From Glaciecola sp947496235 (GTDB lineage: Bacteria; Pseudomonadota; Gammaproteobacteria; Enterobacterales; Alteromonadaceae), in the NCBI RefSeq assembly GCF_050306235.1, contig NZ_JBLWFH010000006.1, positions 62,001-126,000 of the forward strand: a DNA stretch of 64,000 nt, written 5' to 3'. Below are positions 26,721 through 34,595 of the stretch, piece by piece. Within the stretch, counting starts at the first letter, position 1. Each line of letters begins with the position of its first letter. A program made the position numbers and the translations under genes. The notes beneath the pieces were generated by a model. That model saw only the letters and a program-made list of their open reading frames with translations, did no database searches and was not told where the DNA came from.

Positions 26721-26732
26721 GTAGTTAACTAC
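26721..26732. promoter_or_regulatory. Candidate HexR operator 2 upstream of zwf
   Basis: GTAGTTAACTAC is a perfect 12-base palindrome immediately after operator 1; with the preceding T it shares the TGTAGT half-site. The centre is one base shorter than in operator 1. Confidence 0.5.
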
Positions 26733-26768
26733 GCATACAAAATTTTTCACATTTTCTGAGGCATAAAA

Positions 26769-28262
26769 ATGTCATCCGAAACCAAATACGAACCCATCGA
26801 TTTTGTTTTATTCGGTACTATGGGCGACTTAGCAAGACGCAAGTTGTTACCTTCTTTATATCAGCTAGAGAAAGCTGGCTTTCTGCATGAAGGCACCAAG
26901 ATTCACGGTGTGGCAAGACAAAAACACACTCAAAAGCAATATGTAGAAATAGTAAAAGAGAACATCGAAAAGTTCTCTGGCGAACCCTTGTGCGAAGAAA
27001 CTTGGTCAAAATTTAGCAAACGCTTAGATTATGAACAAATTGATATGAAAAAACCGAGTGATTATAAGAAACTTGGTGAACATGTCGACGCATCAAGAGT
27101 TATGGTGTGTTATTTCGCGACTCCTCCCTCAATCTTTGGTGACATCTGCAAAGGCATGGATAGCGCTAGTTTGATTGATGATAGCGTGCGTGTTGTGCTT
27201 GAAAAGCCCATTGGCCATGACTTAGATTCTTCTAAAGTAATTAATGATCAAGTAGCTGAATTTTTTAAAGAAAAACAAATCTACCGTATCGATCACTACC
27301 TTGGTAAAGAAACGGTTTTAAATTTGATTGCTTTGCGTTTTGCAAACTCTATTTTTGCTACCAACTGGGATCATAATTGTATCGACCACATACAAATAAG
27401 TGTTGCAGAATCTGTTGGTATAGAAGGTCGTTGGGGCTATTTTGACGATGCAGGGCAAATGCGTGACATGGTGCAAAACCATTTACTTCAGATTCTTTCA
27501 CTTGTTGCAATGGAACCGCCTGCGACTTTGGATGCTGATAGCATTCGAGATGAAAAGTTAAAAGTACTAAAGGCACTTCGTCCTATCAATACATCAAATA
27601 TTTCTGAAAAAACTGTCAGGGGCCAATACATTTCGGGCTTTGTAGCAGGTAAAGAAGTACCTGGGTATTTAGATGAGCCAGATGCTAACCAGAAAAGTAA
27701 AACAGAAACCTTTGTCGCCATTAAAGTCGATATTGATAACTGGCGTTGGGCCGGTGTGCCGTTTTATTTAAGAACGGGTAAACGACTTCCGACTAAATAC
27801 AGTGAAATTGTTATCAACTTTAAGCGTCAGCCGCATAATTTGTTTGGTGATAGTTTCCAAAATCTGCCAGCGAATAAATTGGTGATCCGTTTGCAACCTG
27901 AAGAAGGTGTTGAAATAACGGTTATGAATAAAGTACCGGGACTAACAAGTTCTGGCTCCATGAATCTGCAAAAATCAAAACTGGATTTGAGTTTTTCTGA
28001 AGAATTCGCTGATGAAAGAATTGCCGATGCCTATGAAAAGCTGTTGTTAGAAGTAATGATAGGTAATCAGGCGTTATTTGTACGTCGTGATGAAGTTGAA
28101 CATGCATGGCAATGGGTAGATTCTATTATAGACGCTTGGGCAAAAGAAAATGAAGATCCTGAGCCTTATCAAGCCGGTACGTGGGGACCTGTTTCCTCTA
28201 TTGGACTTCTCGCTAGAGAAGGCCGTACATGGTATGAAGCTAAATTAAAGAAAAAGAAATAA
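26769..28262 (+). CDS. zwf: Glucose-6-phosphate 1-dehydrogenase
   Basis: Oxidises glucose 6-phosphate to 6-phosphogluconolactone, producing NADPH. 497 residues. N-terminal nucleotide site FGTMGDLARRKLLPSLY (about 15), active-site RIDHYLGKETV (about 172-182), and WAGVPFYLRTGKRL near 330. First gene of zwf-pgl-edd-glk-eda, with GAGG seven bases from the ATG and HexR-like sites upstream. Confidence 0.97.
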   Translation: MSSETKYEPIDFVLFGTMGDLARRKLLPSLYQLEKAGFLHEGTKIHGVARQKHTQKQYVEIVKENIEKFSGEPLCEETWSKFSKRLDYEQIDMKKPSDYKKLGEHVDASRVMVCYFATPPSIFGDICKGMDSASLIDDSVRVVLEKPIGHDLDSSKVINDQVAEFFKEKQIYRIDHYLGKETVLNLIALRFANSIFATNWDHNCIDHIQISVAESVGIEGRWGYFDDAGQMRDMVQNHLLQILSLVAMEPPATLDADSIRDEKLKVLKALRPINTSNISEKTVRGQYISGFVAGKEVPGYLDEPDANQKSKTETFVAIKVDIDNWRWAGVPFYLRTGKRLPTKYSEIVINFKRQPHNLFGDSFQNLPANKLVIRLQPEEGVEITVMNKVPGLTSSGSMNLQKSKLDLSFSEEFADERIADAYEKLLLEVMIGNQALFVRRDEVEHAWQWVDSIIDAWAKENEDPEPYQAGTWGPVSSIGLLAREGRTWYEAKLKKKK

Positions 28263-28264
28263 AG

Positions 28265-28957
28265 ATGCCGTTGATAGAACATACTTTTAATAACGCAAAT
28301 ACGTTAAACAGTGAATTTGCCAGCGAAATTGTAGCTAAACTTAAAGCTGCAATTGCCACTAATGGGCGCGCTTCTATCGCAGTAAGCGGAGGTTCAACAC
28401 CTAAACCCCTGTTTCAAATATTGTCAAAAGATGAAACACTGGATTGGTCAAAAGTGACTGTTTTACTGGTTGATGAACGCTGGGTAGATGACAGTTCTGA
28501 TGCCAGTAATCAAACATTGGTGAAACAAAACCTCTTACAATGGGCAGCTTCTCAAGCTAATTATGTGTCGATAAAAACCAATGCTGAAAATGCAGTAGAT
28601 GCAGTAAATGAGATTAATCAAAGGTTATCTTCTGTGTTACCTATTGATATCATCATCTTGGGAATGGGCGCTGATGGGCATACCGCGAGTCTATTTCCTT
28701 GCAGTAAAGAGTTAGCCGAAGGCTTGGATTTATCCAATAACAATGCAGTCATCGCAACCCAACCAACAACAGCGCCACATCAAAGAATGTCGTTGACACT
28801 TGCCAGTATTATTAGTGCGAATTCTATTTATTTACACATTACTGGTGATGAAAAAAGAGCCGTACTTACCGATGCATTGAAAAATGCCACGCCAATGGAA
28901 AAACCTATCTTGGCGGTGGCAGAAAATGCTGATTTACATTTAATGTGGGCCCCCTAG
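28265..28957 (+). CDS. pgl: 6-phosphogluconolactonase
   Basis: Hydrolyses 6-phosphogluconolactone to 6-phosphogluconate. 230 residues of the SugAR/DevB type. VSGGSTPKPLFQIL, VTVLLVDERWV and GMGADGHTASLFP are the family motifs. The ATG is two bases after the zwf stop, and the stop is two bases before edd, so it is translationally tied to both. Confidence 0.95.
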   Translation: MPLIEHTFNNANTLNSEFASEIVAKLKAAIATNGRASIAVSGGSTPKPLFQILSKDETLDWSKVTVLLVDERWVDDSSDASNQTLVKQNLLQWAASQANYVSIKTNAENAVDAVNEINQRLSSVLPIDIIILGMGADGHTASLFPCSKELAEGLDLSNNNAVIATQPTTAPHQRMSLTLASIISANSIYLHITGDEKRAVLTDALKNATPMEKPILAVAENADLHLMWAP

Positions 28958-28959
28958 AT

Positions 28960-30780
28960 ATGAATTCCATTATCCAAGAAGTTACTCAACGTATCATTGA
29001 GCGTAGCACACACACTCGCGCTGCTTACCTAAAAAAGATTGAGAAAGCACGAATAGATGGACCTCACCGAGGTGAGCTATCCTGCGGAAACCTAGCGCAT
29101 GGTTTTGCTGCATGTGGCAAGCAAGAAAAGTCTGATTTACGCAGTATGATAAAAGCCAATATAGCTATTATCTCTTCATATAACGATATGCTAAGCGCAC
29201 ATCAGCCTTATGAAAGTTACCCCCAAGTGCTTAAAGACGCGGTAGCAGAAGTGGGTAGCGTAGCACAATTTGCCGGCGGTGTTCCTGCCATGTGTGATGG
29301 TGTTACTCAAGGTAATCCAGGCATGGAATTGTCTTTGATGAGCCGCGACAATATTGCAATGGGTACAGCCATTGGACTTAGCCATAATATGTTTGACGGG
29401 GCTTTGATGTTGGGCATTTGCGATAAGATCGTCCCCGGATTGTTGCTAGGAAGCTTAAGCTTTGGACATCTACCTACAGTTTTTGTACCCGCTGGTCCCA
29501 TGCCTTCAGGTCTACCAAATAAAGAAAAAGCGCGCGTGCGTCAAGCCTTTGCTGAAGGTAAAGTAGGTCGTGATGCCTTGTTAGAAGCCGAGTCACAATC
29601 TTATCATTCTGCTGGTACCTGTACTTTTTACGGGACAGCCAATAGTAATCAGCTAGTAGTCGAGATGATGGGACTGCACTTACCGGGCGCTTCTTTCGTT
29701 AATCCAGGTACTGAGCTACGGGATGCATTGACCAAAGCTGCTGCCAAGCAAGTGACGCGCTTGACGGATTTAGGCACTAATTATACGCCTATCGGTCATA
29801 TCGTTGATGCTAAAGCCATGGTTAATGGCATAGTGGCTCTATTAGCCACGGGTGGTTCTACCAATCACACTATGCACCTTGTCGCTGTCGCTAGAGCGGC
29901 TGGTTTAATAGTCAATTGGGATGATTTTTCTGATATATCAAGTGCAACGCCACTAATTACTCGTATTTACCCAAATGGTTCTGCGGATATTAATCATTTT
30001 ACCGCTGCTGGCGGCATGTCGTTATTATTCAAGAAATTATTGGATAAAGGCTTGTTGCACAATGATGTCACCACTATTTGTGGAAAAGGTCTAGAGCAGT
30101 ATACAAAAGAGCCTAAATTAAAAGATGGTGAGCTTTTTTGGGAAGATGGCCCACAAGAAAGTTTTGATACCAATGTATTTTCTGATATTGACACGCCATT
30201 TAAACCCGACGGTGGCTTATCGGTACTTTCGGGGAATCTTGGTAGAGCTGTAATAAAAACTTCTGCATTAAAGCAACCTGTTTGTCATATCAAAGCGCCA
30301 GCTGTGGTGTTTGAAAATCAATACGCTTTAGATGATGCATTTAAGTCCGGTGATTTGAATAAAGACTGCATTGTGGTGGTGAGGTTCCAAGGACCTGCTG
30401 CCATAGGTATGCCTGAGTTGCATAGGCTTACGCCGCCTTTAGGTGTACTTCAAGATAGAGGCTACAAGGTAGCTTTGGTTACTGACGGCCGAATGTCTGG
30501 CGCGTCTGGTAAAGTGCCAGCCGCTATTCATTTGACTCCAGAAGCTGTTAAAGGTGGATTGATCGGAAAAGTTCAAAATGGCGATTTAATTGAGATTAAT
30601 ACCGAGACAAATGAAATTACCTTACACGTGAGTGAGCAAGAATTAGCAGTTAGAGAACAAGCTAACGTAGATTTGTCAGAAAGTCACAAAGGTATGGGCC
30701 GTGAACTATTTGCTGGTATGCGCTCAACCATGACAGGTGCTGAAGAAGGTGCTTGTTCATTATTCATCGGTCAAGAGTAA
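28960..30780 (+). CDS. edd: 6-phosphogluconate dehydratase
   Basis: Entner-Doudoroff step one: 6-phosphogluconate to KDPG. 606 residues (E. coli 603) of the IlvD/Edd [4Fe-4S] family. CDGVTQGNPGMELSLMSRD, GICDKIVPG and SAGTCTFYGTANSNQ carry the cluster cysteines; VTDGRMSGASGKVPAAIH is near the C-terminus. The start is the ATG at 28960 (MNSIIQ), two bases after pgl; an in-frame GTG at 28945 inside pgl is less likely. Confidence 0.97.
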   Translation: MNSIIQEVTQRIIERSTHTRAAYLKKIEKARIDGPHRGELSCGNLAHGFAACGKQEKSDLRSMIKANIAIISSYNDMLSAHQPYESYPQVLKDAVAEVGSVAQFAGGVPAMCDGVTQGNPGMELSLMSRDNIAMGTAIGLSHNMFDGALMLGICDKIVPGLLLGSLSFGHLPTVFVPAGPMPSGLPNKEKARVRQAFAEGKVGRDALLEAESQSYHSAGTCTFYGTANSNQLVVEMMGLHLPGASFVNPGTELRDALTKAAAKQVTRLTDLGTNYTPIGHIVDAKAMVNGIVALLATGGSTNHTMHLVAVARAAGLIVNWDDFSDISSATPLITRIYPNGSADINHFTAAGGMSLLFKKLLDKGLLHNDVTTICGKGLEQYTKEPKLKDGELFWEDGPQESFDTNVFSDIDTPFKPDGGLSVLSGNLGRAVIKTSALKQPVCHIKAPAVVFENQYALDDAFKSGDLNKDCIVVVRFQGPAAIGMPELHRLTPPLGVLQDRGYKVALVTDGRMSGASGKVPAAIHLTPEAVKGGLIGKVQNGDLIEINTETNEITLHVSEQELAVREQANVDLSESHKGMGRELFAGMRSTMTGAEEGACSLFIGQE

Positions 30781-30788
30781 ACGCGTAG

Positions 30789-31760
30789 GTGGATGCAGTG
30801 GAACATAACTTTATCGCAGATGTTGGTGGCACGAATATACGATTAGCCTTGGTTGAATCCGGCGACATTACATCGGTTAAAAAATATCTTTGTAATGACT
30901 TCTCTACCATTGAAGAGGCCATTAATCAGTTTAAACAGGATGTCAACGTCGTTAAGTTTTCAGCTGGGTGTATTGCTATAGCTTGCCCAGTGAATCATGA
31001 CGTGGTGAAAATGACCAATCATAGCTGGGTCTTTTCTAAGACGACATTGCAAGCTTCTTTAGGCTTGTCTGAAATGTATGTTATTAATGACTTCACCGCA
31101 GTTGCCTTCTCTTTACCTTGGCTTAAAGATGACCAAGTGATTCAAGTGGGTCAGGGTACTGCTATAGACAAAGGAAATATCGCCGTTTTCGGTCCGGGGA
31201 CAGGGTTAGGTGTAGAACACCTTACTTATACCTCAACAGGGTGGCAAACCCTAGATGGCGAAGGCGGACATGTGGATTTTTCGCCAAATGATGAAAATGA
31301 CATCATTATTTGGCATTACTTAAAAAGTTTACATGGTAGAGCTTCTGCTGAAGAAGTCATGTCAGGACGAGGAATCGTCAATATTTACAACGCGTTTTGT
31401 GGCCATAAAGGCATAAAACCTGTGTTTACCGACCCCGCTGATATTACCACTGCAGCTTTAAATAATGCTGATGAAACAGCTTATCAAACCTTACAACAGT
31501 TTTGTCGCATTATGGGCGCATTTGCGGGCAATCTTGCCCTGAATTTATGCACTACAGGTGGCGTATTTGTAGGTGGCGGTATTATTGGCAAGCTGGGTAA
31601 ATTCTTCTTGAATAGCGAATTTAGAGCTTATTTTGAAAATAAAGGAATGTTTAACCATTACGTTAAAGACATTCCGACCTTTATCATCGACGAACCTGAC
31701 CACGGTCTTTTAGGTGCGTTAGCTTATTTAACACAACAACAATCACAGAGTACAAAATAA
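30789..31760 (+). CDS. glk: Glucokinase
   Basis: Phosphorylates glucose with ATP. Up to 323 residues. N-terminal phosphate loop ADVGGTNIRLALVE, NDFTAVAFSLPWL, GPGTGLGVEHL and the catalytic-helix region GEGGHVDFSP are typical of E. coli-type Glk. No ATG is usable: the start is GTG at 30789, or GTG at 30798 where AGGTGG lies at good spacing, so the first three residues are uncertain. Its position between edd and eda is characteristic of Alteromonadales-like ED operons. The stop overlaps eda by one base. Confidence 0.93.
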   Translation: MDAVEHNFIADVGGTNIRLALVESGDITSVKKYLCNDFSTIEEAINQFKQDVNVVKFSAGCIAIACPVNHDVVKMTNHSWVFSKTTLQASLGLSEMYVINDFTAVAFSLPWLKDDQVIQVGQGTAIDKGNIAVFGPGTGLGVEHLTYTSTGWQTLDGEGGHVDFSPNDENDIIIWHYLKSLHGRASAEEVMSGRGIVNIYNAFCGHKGIKPVFTDPADITTAALNNADETAYQTLQQFCRIMGAFAGNLALNLCTTGGVFVGGGIIGKLGKFFLNSEFRAYFENKGMFNHYVKDIPTFIIDEPDHGLLGALAYLTQQQSQSTK

Positions 31761-32392
31761 TGAATAACTGGAAACACAGCTCAGCAGATATTTTTAGCCA
31801 AGGCCCTGTGGTCCCAGTGCTGGTAATCGATAATCTTGATGATGCATTACCGATTGCAGAAGCCCTGATGAAAGGTGGCATTAATGTGCTAGAAGTTACA
31901 CTTCGTACAGCCGCTGCAATGGACATTATTGAATTAATAGCGAAGGAAATTCCAGAAGCATTTATCGGAGCTGGTACTGTCACAAATCGTGACCAACTAA
32001 AAGCCGTCACCGATGTTGGCGCCAAATTCGCGATTAGCCCAGGGTTGACTGCTGACTTATTGCAAGCGGGCAGAGAGGGAAGTATCCCGCTAATTCCTGG
32101 AATCTCAAATATTTCAGATTTGATGAAAGCTAATGACGCTGGCTATGACCATTTGAAATTCTTCCCTGCAGAAGCTGCCGGCGGTGTAAAGACACTTAAA
32201 TCTATTGGCGGACCTTTCCCGAATACTGTTTTTTGTCCTACCGGTGGAATTGGGCCCGATAACTACAAAGAGTACCTTGCACTGAAAAATGTTAAATGTG
32301 TAGGCGGATCTTGGGTTGCGCCGTCTGAAGCCATTGAAAACAAAGAATGGCACATATTGACTAAACTAGCGCAAGAAGCAGTGAATATATAA
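31760..32392 (+). CDS. eda: KDPG aldolase
   Basis: Cleaves KDPG to pyruvate and glyceraldehyde 3-phosphate, closing the Entner-Doudoroff route; also a KHG aldolase in the family. 210 residues. The Schiff-base Lys133 is in HLKFFPAE, the same position as in E. coli. GGINVLEVTLRT and GAGTVTN are also visible. The ATG overlaps the glk stop (TAATG), and a strong terminator follows. Confidence 0.96.
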   Translation: MNNWKHSSADIFSQGPVVPVLVIDNLDDALPIAEALMKGGINVLEVTLRTAAAMDIIELIAKEIPEAFIGAGTVTNRDQLKAVTDVGAKFAISPGLTADLLQAGREGSIPLIPGISNISDLMKANDAGYDHLKFFPAEAAGGVKTLKSIGGPFPNTVFCPTGGIGPDNYKEYLALKNVKCVGGSWVAPSEAIENKEWHILTKLAQEAVNI

Positions 32393-32414
32393 AGTCTTTA
32401 CTATTTAACTGTAG

Positions 32415-32438
32415 AAAAAGGGCGATAGCCCTTTTTTT
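32415..32438. terminator. Terminator after eda (and yeaD)
   Basis: GGGC (32420-32423), loop GATA, GCCC (32428-32431), then seven T on the plus strand and A-rich sequence before. It separates the converging eda and yeaD genes. Confidence 0.85.
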
Positions 32439-33324
32439 ATATCGTTTGTGTTGAGAAGCTTTGTGACAAGCTTGTTGTTTCACCAACTGCTAACTTCACT
32501 GGCGTTGTATTAGCAGCTTCAACACAAAGCATTTGTATAAATCCTTGAGTAGATATGTCTTTCATTGAGGATGCTCTGTCTAAGCCTGGATTCCATACTA
32601 CTAAACTGTCATGGCCTTTTTGCTTAATTTGTCGGTTGCCAAGTGCTTTTGTCTCAATAACCACTTGCTGTTCGCCTGAGACGTCAGTTTCAGCGGTATG
32701 TATACGATCAACTTCTCCCTTAATCATGTAGGGTGAACTAGTAGTAACCTCATATTCACCTGTAGGTTTATCGAAATAGTTGCTCGTAATCCCGTGTATT
32801 ATAACGTCCTCAACATTGTCGACGTGAAAATAAGTATGCAGAGCTTGGGTTAACTCGATAGTCTGATCACTATGGTTTTTTGTGCACAATAAAATGTCGC
32901 AGCTGTCAGAAAATGTAAAGCTAAGAGTTAAGTTTACGCCTTCGGGCAAATACTTGTTAGCAGTATCTTTGGGGGACAGCACTAAGATAGAAGAAACAAT
33001 TTTATTCTCTTGTTTATTTTCTGACACTTCAACGACTTGCCAATGTTGGTTTCTTACGAATCCGTGCGCAGGCGCTGATGAATCTTCGTGCATATTGGCA
33101 AACCAAGGCCAACAAACAGGCACTCCACCTCTAATCGGTGTCGCTTGATCAAAAATCGCTTGCTCGCTTAGCCATAGCAGATCTTTACCTGAGGACTTTG
33201 GAGTAAAAGACAATAAGTGACCGCCAAATAACGAGACTACCGCTATACATTGTTCGTTTTCGACAACGATAACGTCCCCGTATTTACCTGTTGCCTGTTT
33301 GATACTTGTTGTTGTGTTTTTCAT
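32437..33324 (-). CDS. yeaD: Glucose-6-phosphate 1-epimerase, YeaD type
   Basis: Aldose-1-epimerase fold that interconverts the anomers of hexose 6-phosphates. 295 residues. Markers: LLSFTPKSSGKDLLWLSE, PIRGGVPVCWPWF, APAHGFVRNQHW and HTYFHVDNV; the catalytic His is in PAHGF. It is encoded directly downstream of gapA on the same strand, as in E. coli (gapA-yeaD), but a terminator lies between them. Confidence 0.92.
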   Translation of the reverse strand: MKNTTTSIKQATGKYGDVIVVENEQCIAVVSLFGGHLLSFTPKSSGKDLLWLSEQAIFDQATPIRGGVPVCWPWFANMHEDSSAPAHGFVRNQHWQVVEVSENKQENKIVSSILVLSPKDTANKYLPEGVNLTLSFTFSDSCDILLCTKNHSDQTIELTQALHTYFHVDNVEDVIIHGITSNYFDKPTGEYEVTTSSPYMIKGEVDRIHTAETDVSGEQQVVIETKALGNRQIKQKGHDSLVVWNPGLDRASSMKDISTQGFIQMLCVEAANTTPVKLAVGETTSLSQSFSTQTI

Positions 33325-33332
33325 AAGCGCAT

Positions 33333-33359
33333 AAAAAAACGGCTAATCAGCCGTTTTTT
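33333..33359. terminator. Terminator between gapA and yeaD
   Basis: CGGCT (33340-33344) pairs with AGCCG (33349-33353) over AATC, with a six-A tract before and six-T tract after. On the minus strand it lies just after gapA, so yeaD probably relies on read-through or its own promoter. Confidence 0.85.
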
Positions 33360-33372
33360 CCAAAATTAAGAA

Positions 33373-34368
33373 TTACTCGCTGATATGAGCAATCAAGTCT
33401 AAGACTCGATTCGAATATCCCATTTCATTATCATACCAAGAAACTAGTTTTACGAAAGTGTCAGTTAACGCAATACCTGCGCCAGCATCAAAAATTGAAG
33501 AGCGCTTGTCACCAATAAAGTCTTGGGAAACAACTTGATCTTCTGTGTAGGCCAAAATGCCCGCTAGACTAGTTTCTGACGCTTGTTTGATGGTGCTGCA
33601 AATTTCTTCATAAGATGCAGGTTTTTCAAGATTTACTGTTAAATCTACAACTGATACATCGGCTGTAGGTACTCGAAACGCCATGCCAGTTAATTTACCT
33701 TGTAAAGAGGGGATAACTTTTCCTACTGCTTTAGCGGCTCCAGTAGATGAAGGGATGATGTTCTGAAGGGCACCACGACCGCCTCTCCAATCTTTGTGAG
33801 AAGGTCCATCAACCGTTTTTTGAGTAGCAGTGGTCGCATGAACAGTCGTCATTAAGCCGTCTTTAATGCCGAAATTATCATGAATGACCTTAGCTAGAGG
33901 CGCAAGACAGTTAGTGGTACATGAAGCATTAGAAACTATTGCTTGACCGGCATATTCGTCGTGGTTAACACCCATTACGAACATTGGCGTGTGATCTTTA
34001 GATGGCGCTGACATAACCACTTTCTCTGCGCCAGCTTCTAAGTGTTTGTTAGCCGTTTCTTCGGTTAAAAACAACCCAGTTGATTCCACAACTACTTTTA
34101 CACCAACACTGTCCCAAGCAAGTGCTGCAGGGTCTCGCTCGCTTGTCACACGAACAGTTTTACCGTTGACTACGAGATTACCGTCTACAACTTCAACACT
34201 ACCGTTAAATGGACCGTGAGTCGAATCGTACTTTAACATATATGCAATATAATCTACGTCTAATAAGTCATTAATTGCGACTACTTCGATGTCATTACGT
34301 TCGGTCGCGGCGCGAAGCACCAAGCGTCCAATGCGTCCAAATCCGTTAATGCCTACTTTAATTGCCAT
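33373..34368 (-). CDS. gapA: Glyceraldehyde-3-phosphate dehydrogenase A
   Basis: 331 residues, the standard NAD-dependent glycolytic GAPDH. NAD-binding GINGFGRIGRL (7-17), nucleophile Cys150 in SNASCTTNCLAP, and the terminal WYDNEMGYSNRVLDLI. A strong GAGGAG Shine-Dalgarno precedes the ATG. A HexR-like palindrome is 89 bases upstream, between this gene and divergent malQ. A second, longer GAPDH is at 41864. Confidence 0.98.
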   Translation of the reverse strand: MAIKVGINGFGRIGRLVLRAATERNDIEVVAINDLLDVDYIAYMLKYDSTHGPFNGSVEVVDGNLVVNGKTVRVTSERDPAALAWDSVGVKVVVESTGLFLTEETANKHLEAGAEKVVMSAPSKDHTPMFVMGVNHDEYAGQAIVSNASCTTNCLAPLAKVIHDNFGIKDGLMTTVHATTATQKTVDGPSHKDWRGGRGALQNIIPSSTGAAKAVGKVIPSLQGKLTGMAFRVPTADVSVVDLTVNLEKPASYEEICSTIKQASETSLAGILAYTEDQVVSQDFIGDKRSSIFDAGAGIALTDTFVKLVSWYDNEMGYSNRVLDLIAHISE

Positions 34369-34456
34369 TGTGGCTCCTCACTTGTATTATATTGTGAAAA
34401 TTAATTACGAAAATTATGCACAATTATTAACTGAAATGCAAAACATAGATTAAAAT

Positions 34457-34471
34457 TGTTGTTAAATTACA
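34457..34471. promoter_or_regulatory. Candidate HexR operator between gapA and malQ
   Basis: TGTTGTTAAATTACA matches 13 of 15 positions of the HexR consensus TGTAATTAAATTACA. It lies in the 227-base gap between divergent gapA and malQ, closer to gapA. Confidence 0.65.
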
Positions 34472-34595
34472 AAATTGATAATGTCATGTTAATTGCAAAC
34501 GTATTCAATTGGGAATTTGGCGGTCTTGGTGAATAATGCAGCGTTACAAAATTGTAAATGACGAATGATATAACCATTTAAGTTAGGAATAACAA

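Larger units (their letters stand above)
26425..26768. other. Intergenic region between hexR and zwf
   Basis: 344 AT-rich bases between divergent genes. Two palindromic HexR-like sites lie at 26703-26732. A weaker candidate, TGTAACTTTTATACA, lies at 26502-26516 and is closer to hexR. GAGG before the zwf ATG is the ribosome binding site. I see no small gene in it. Confidence 0.7.
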
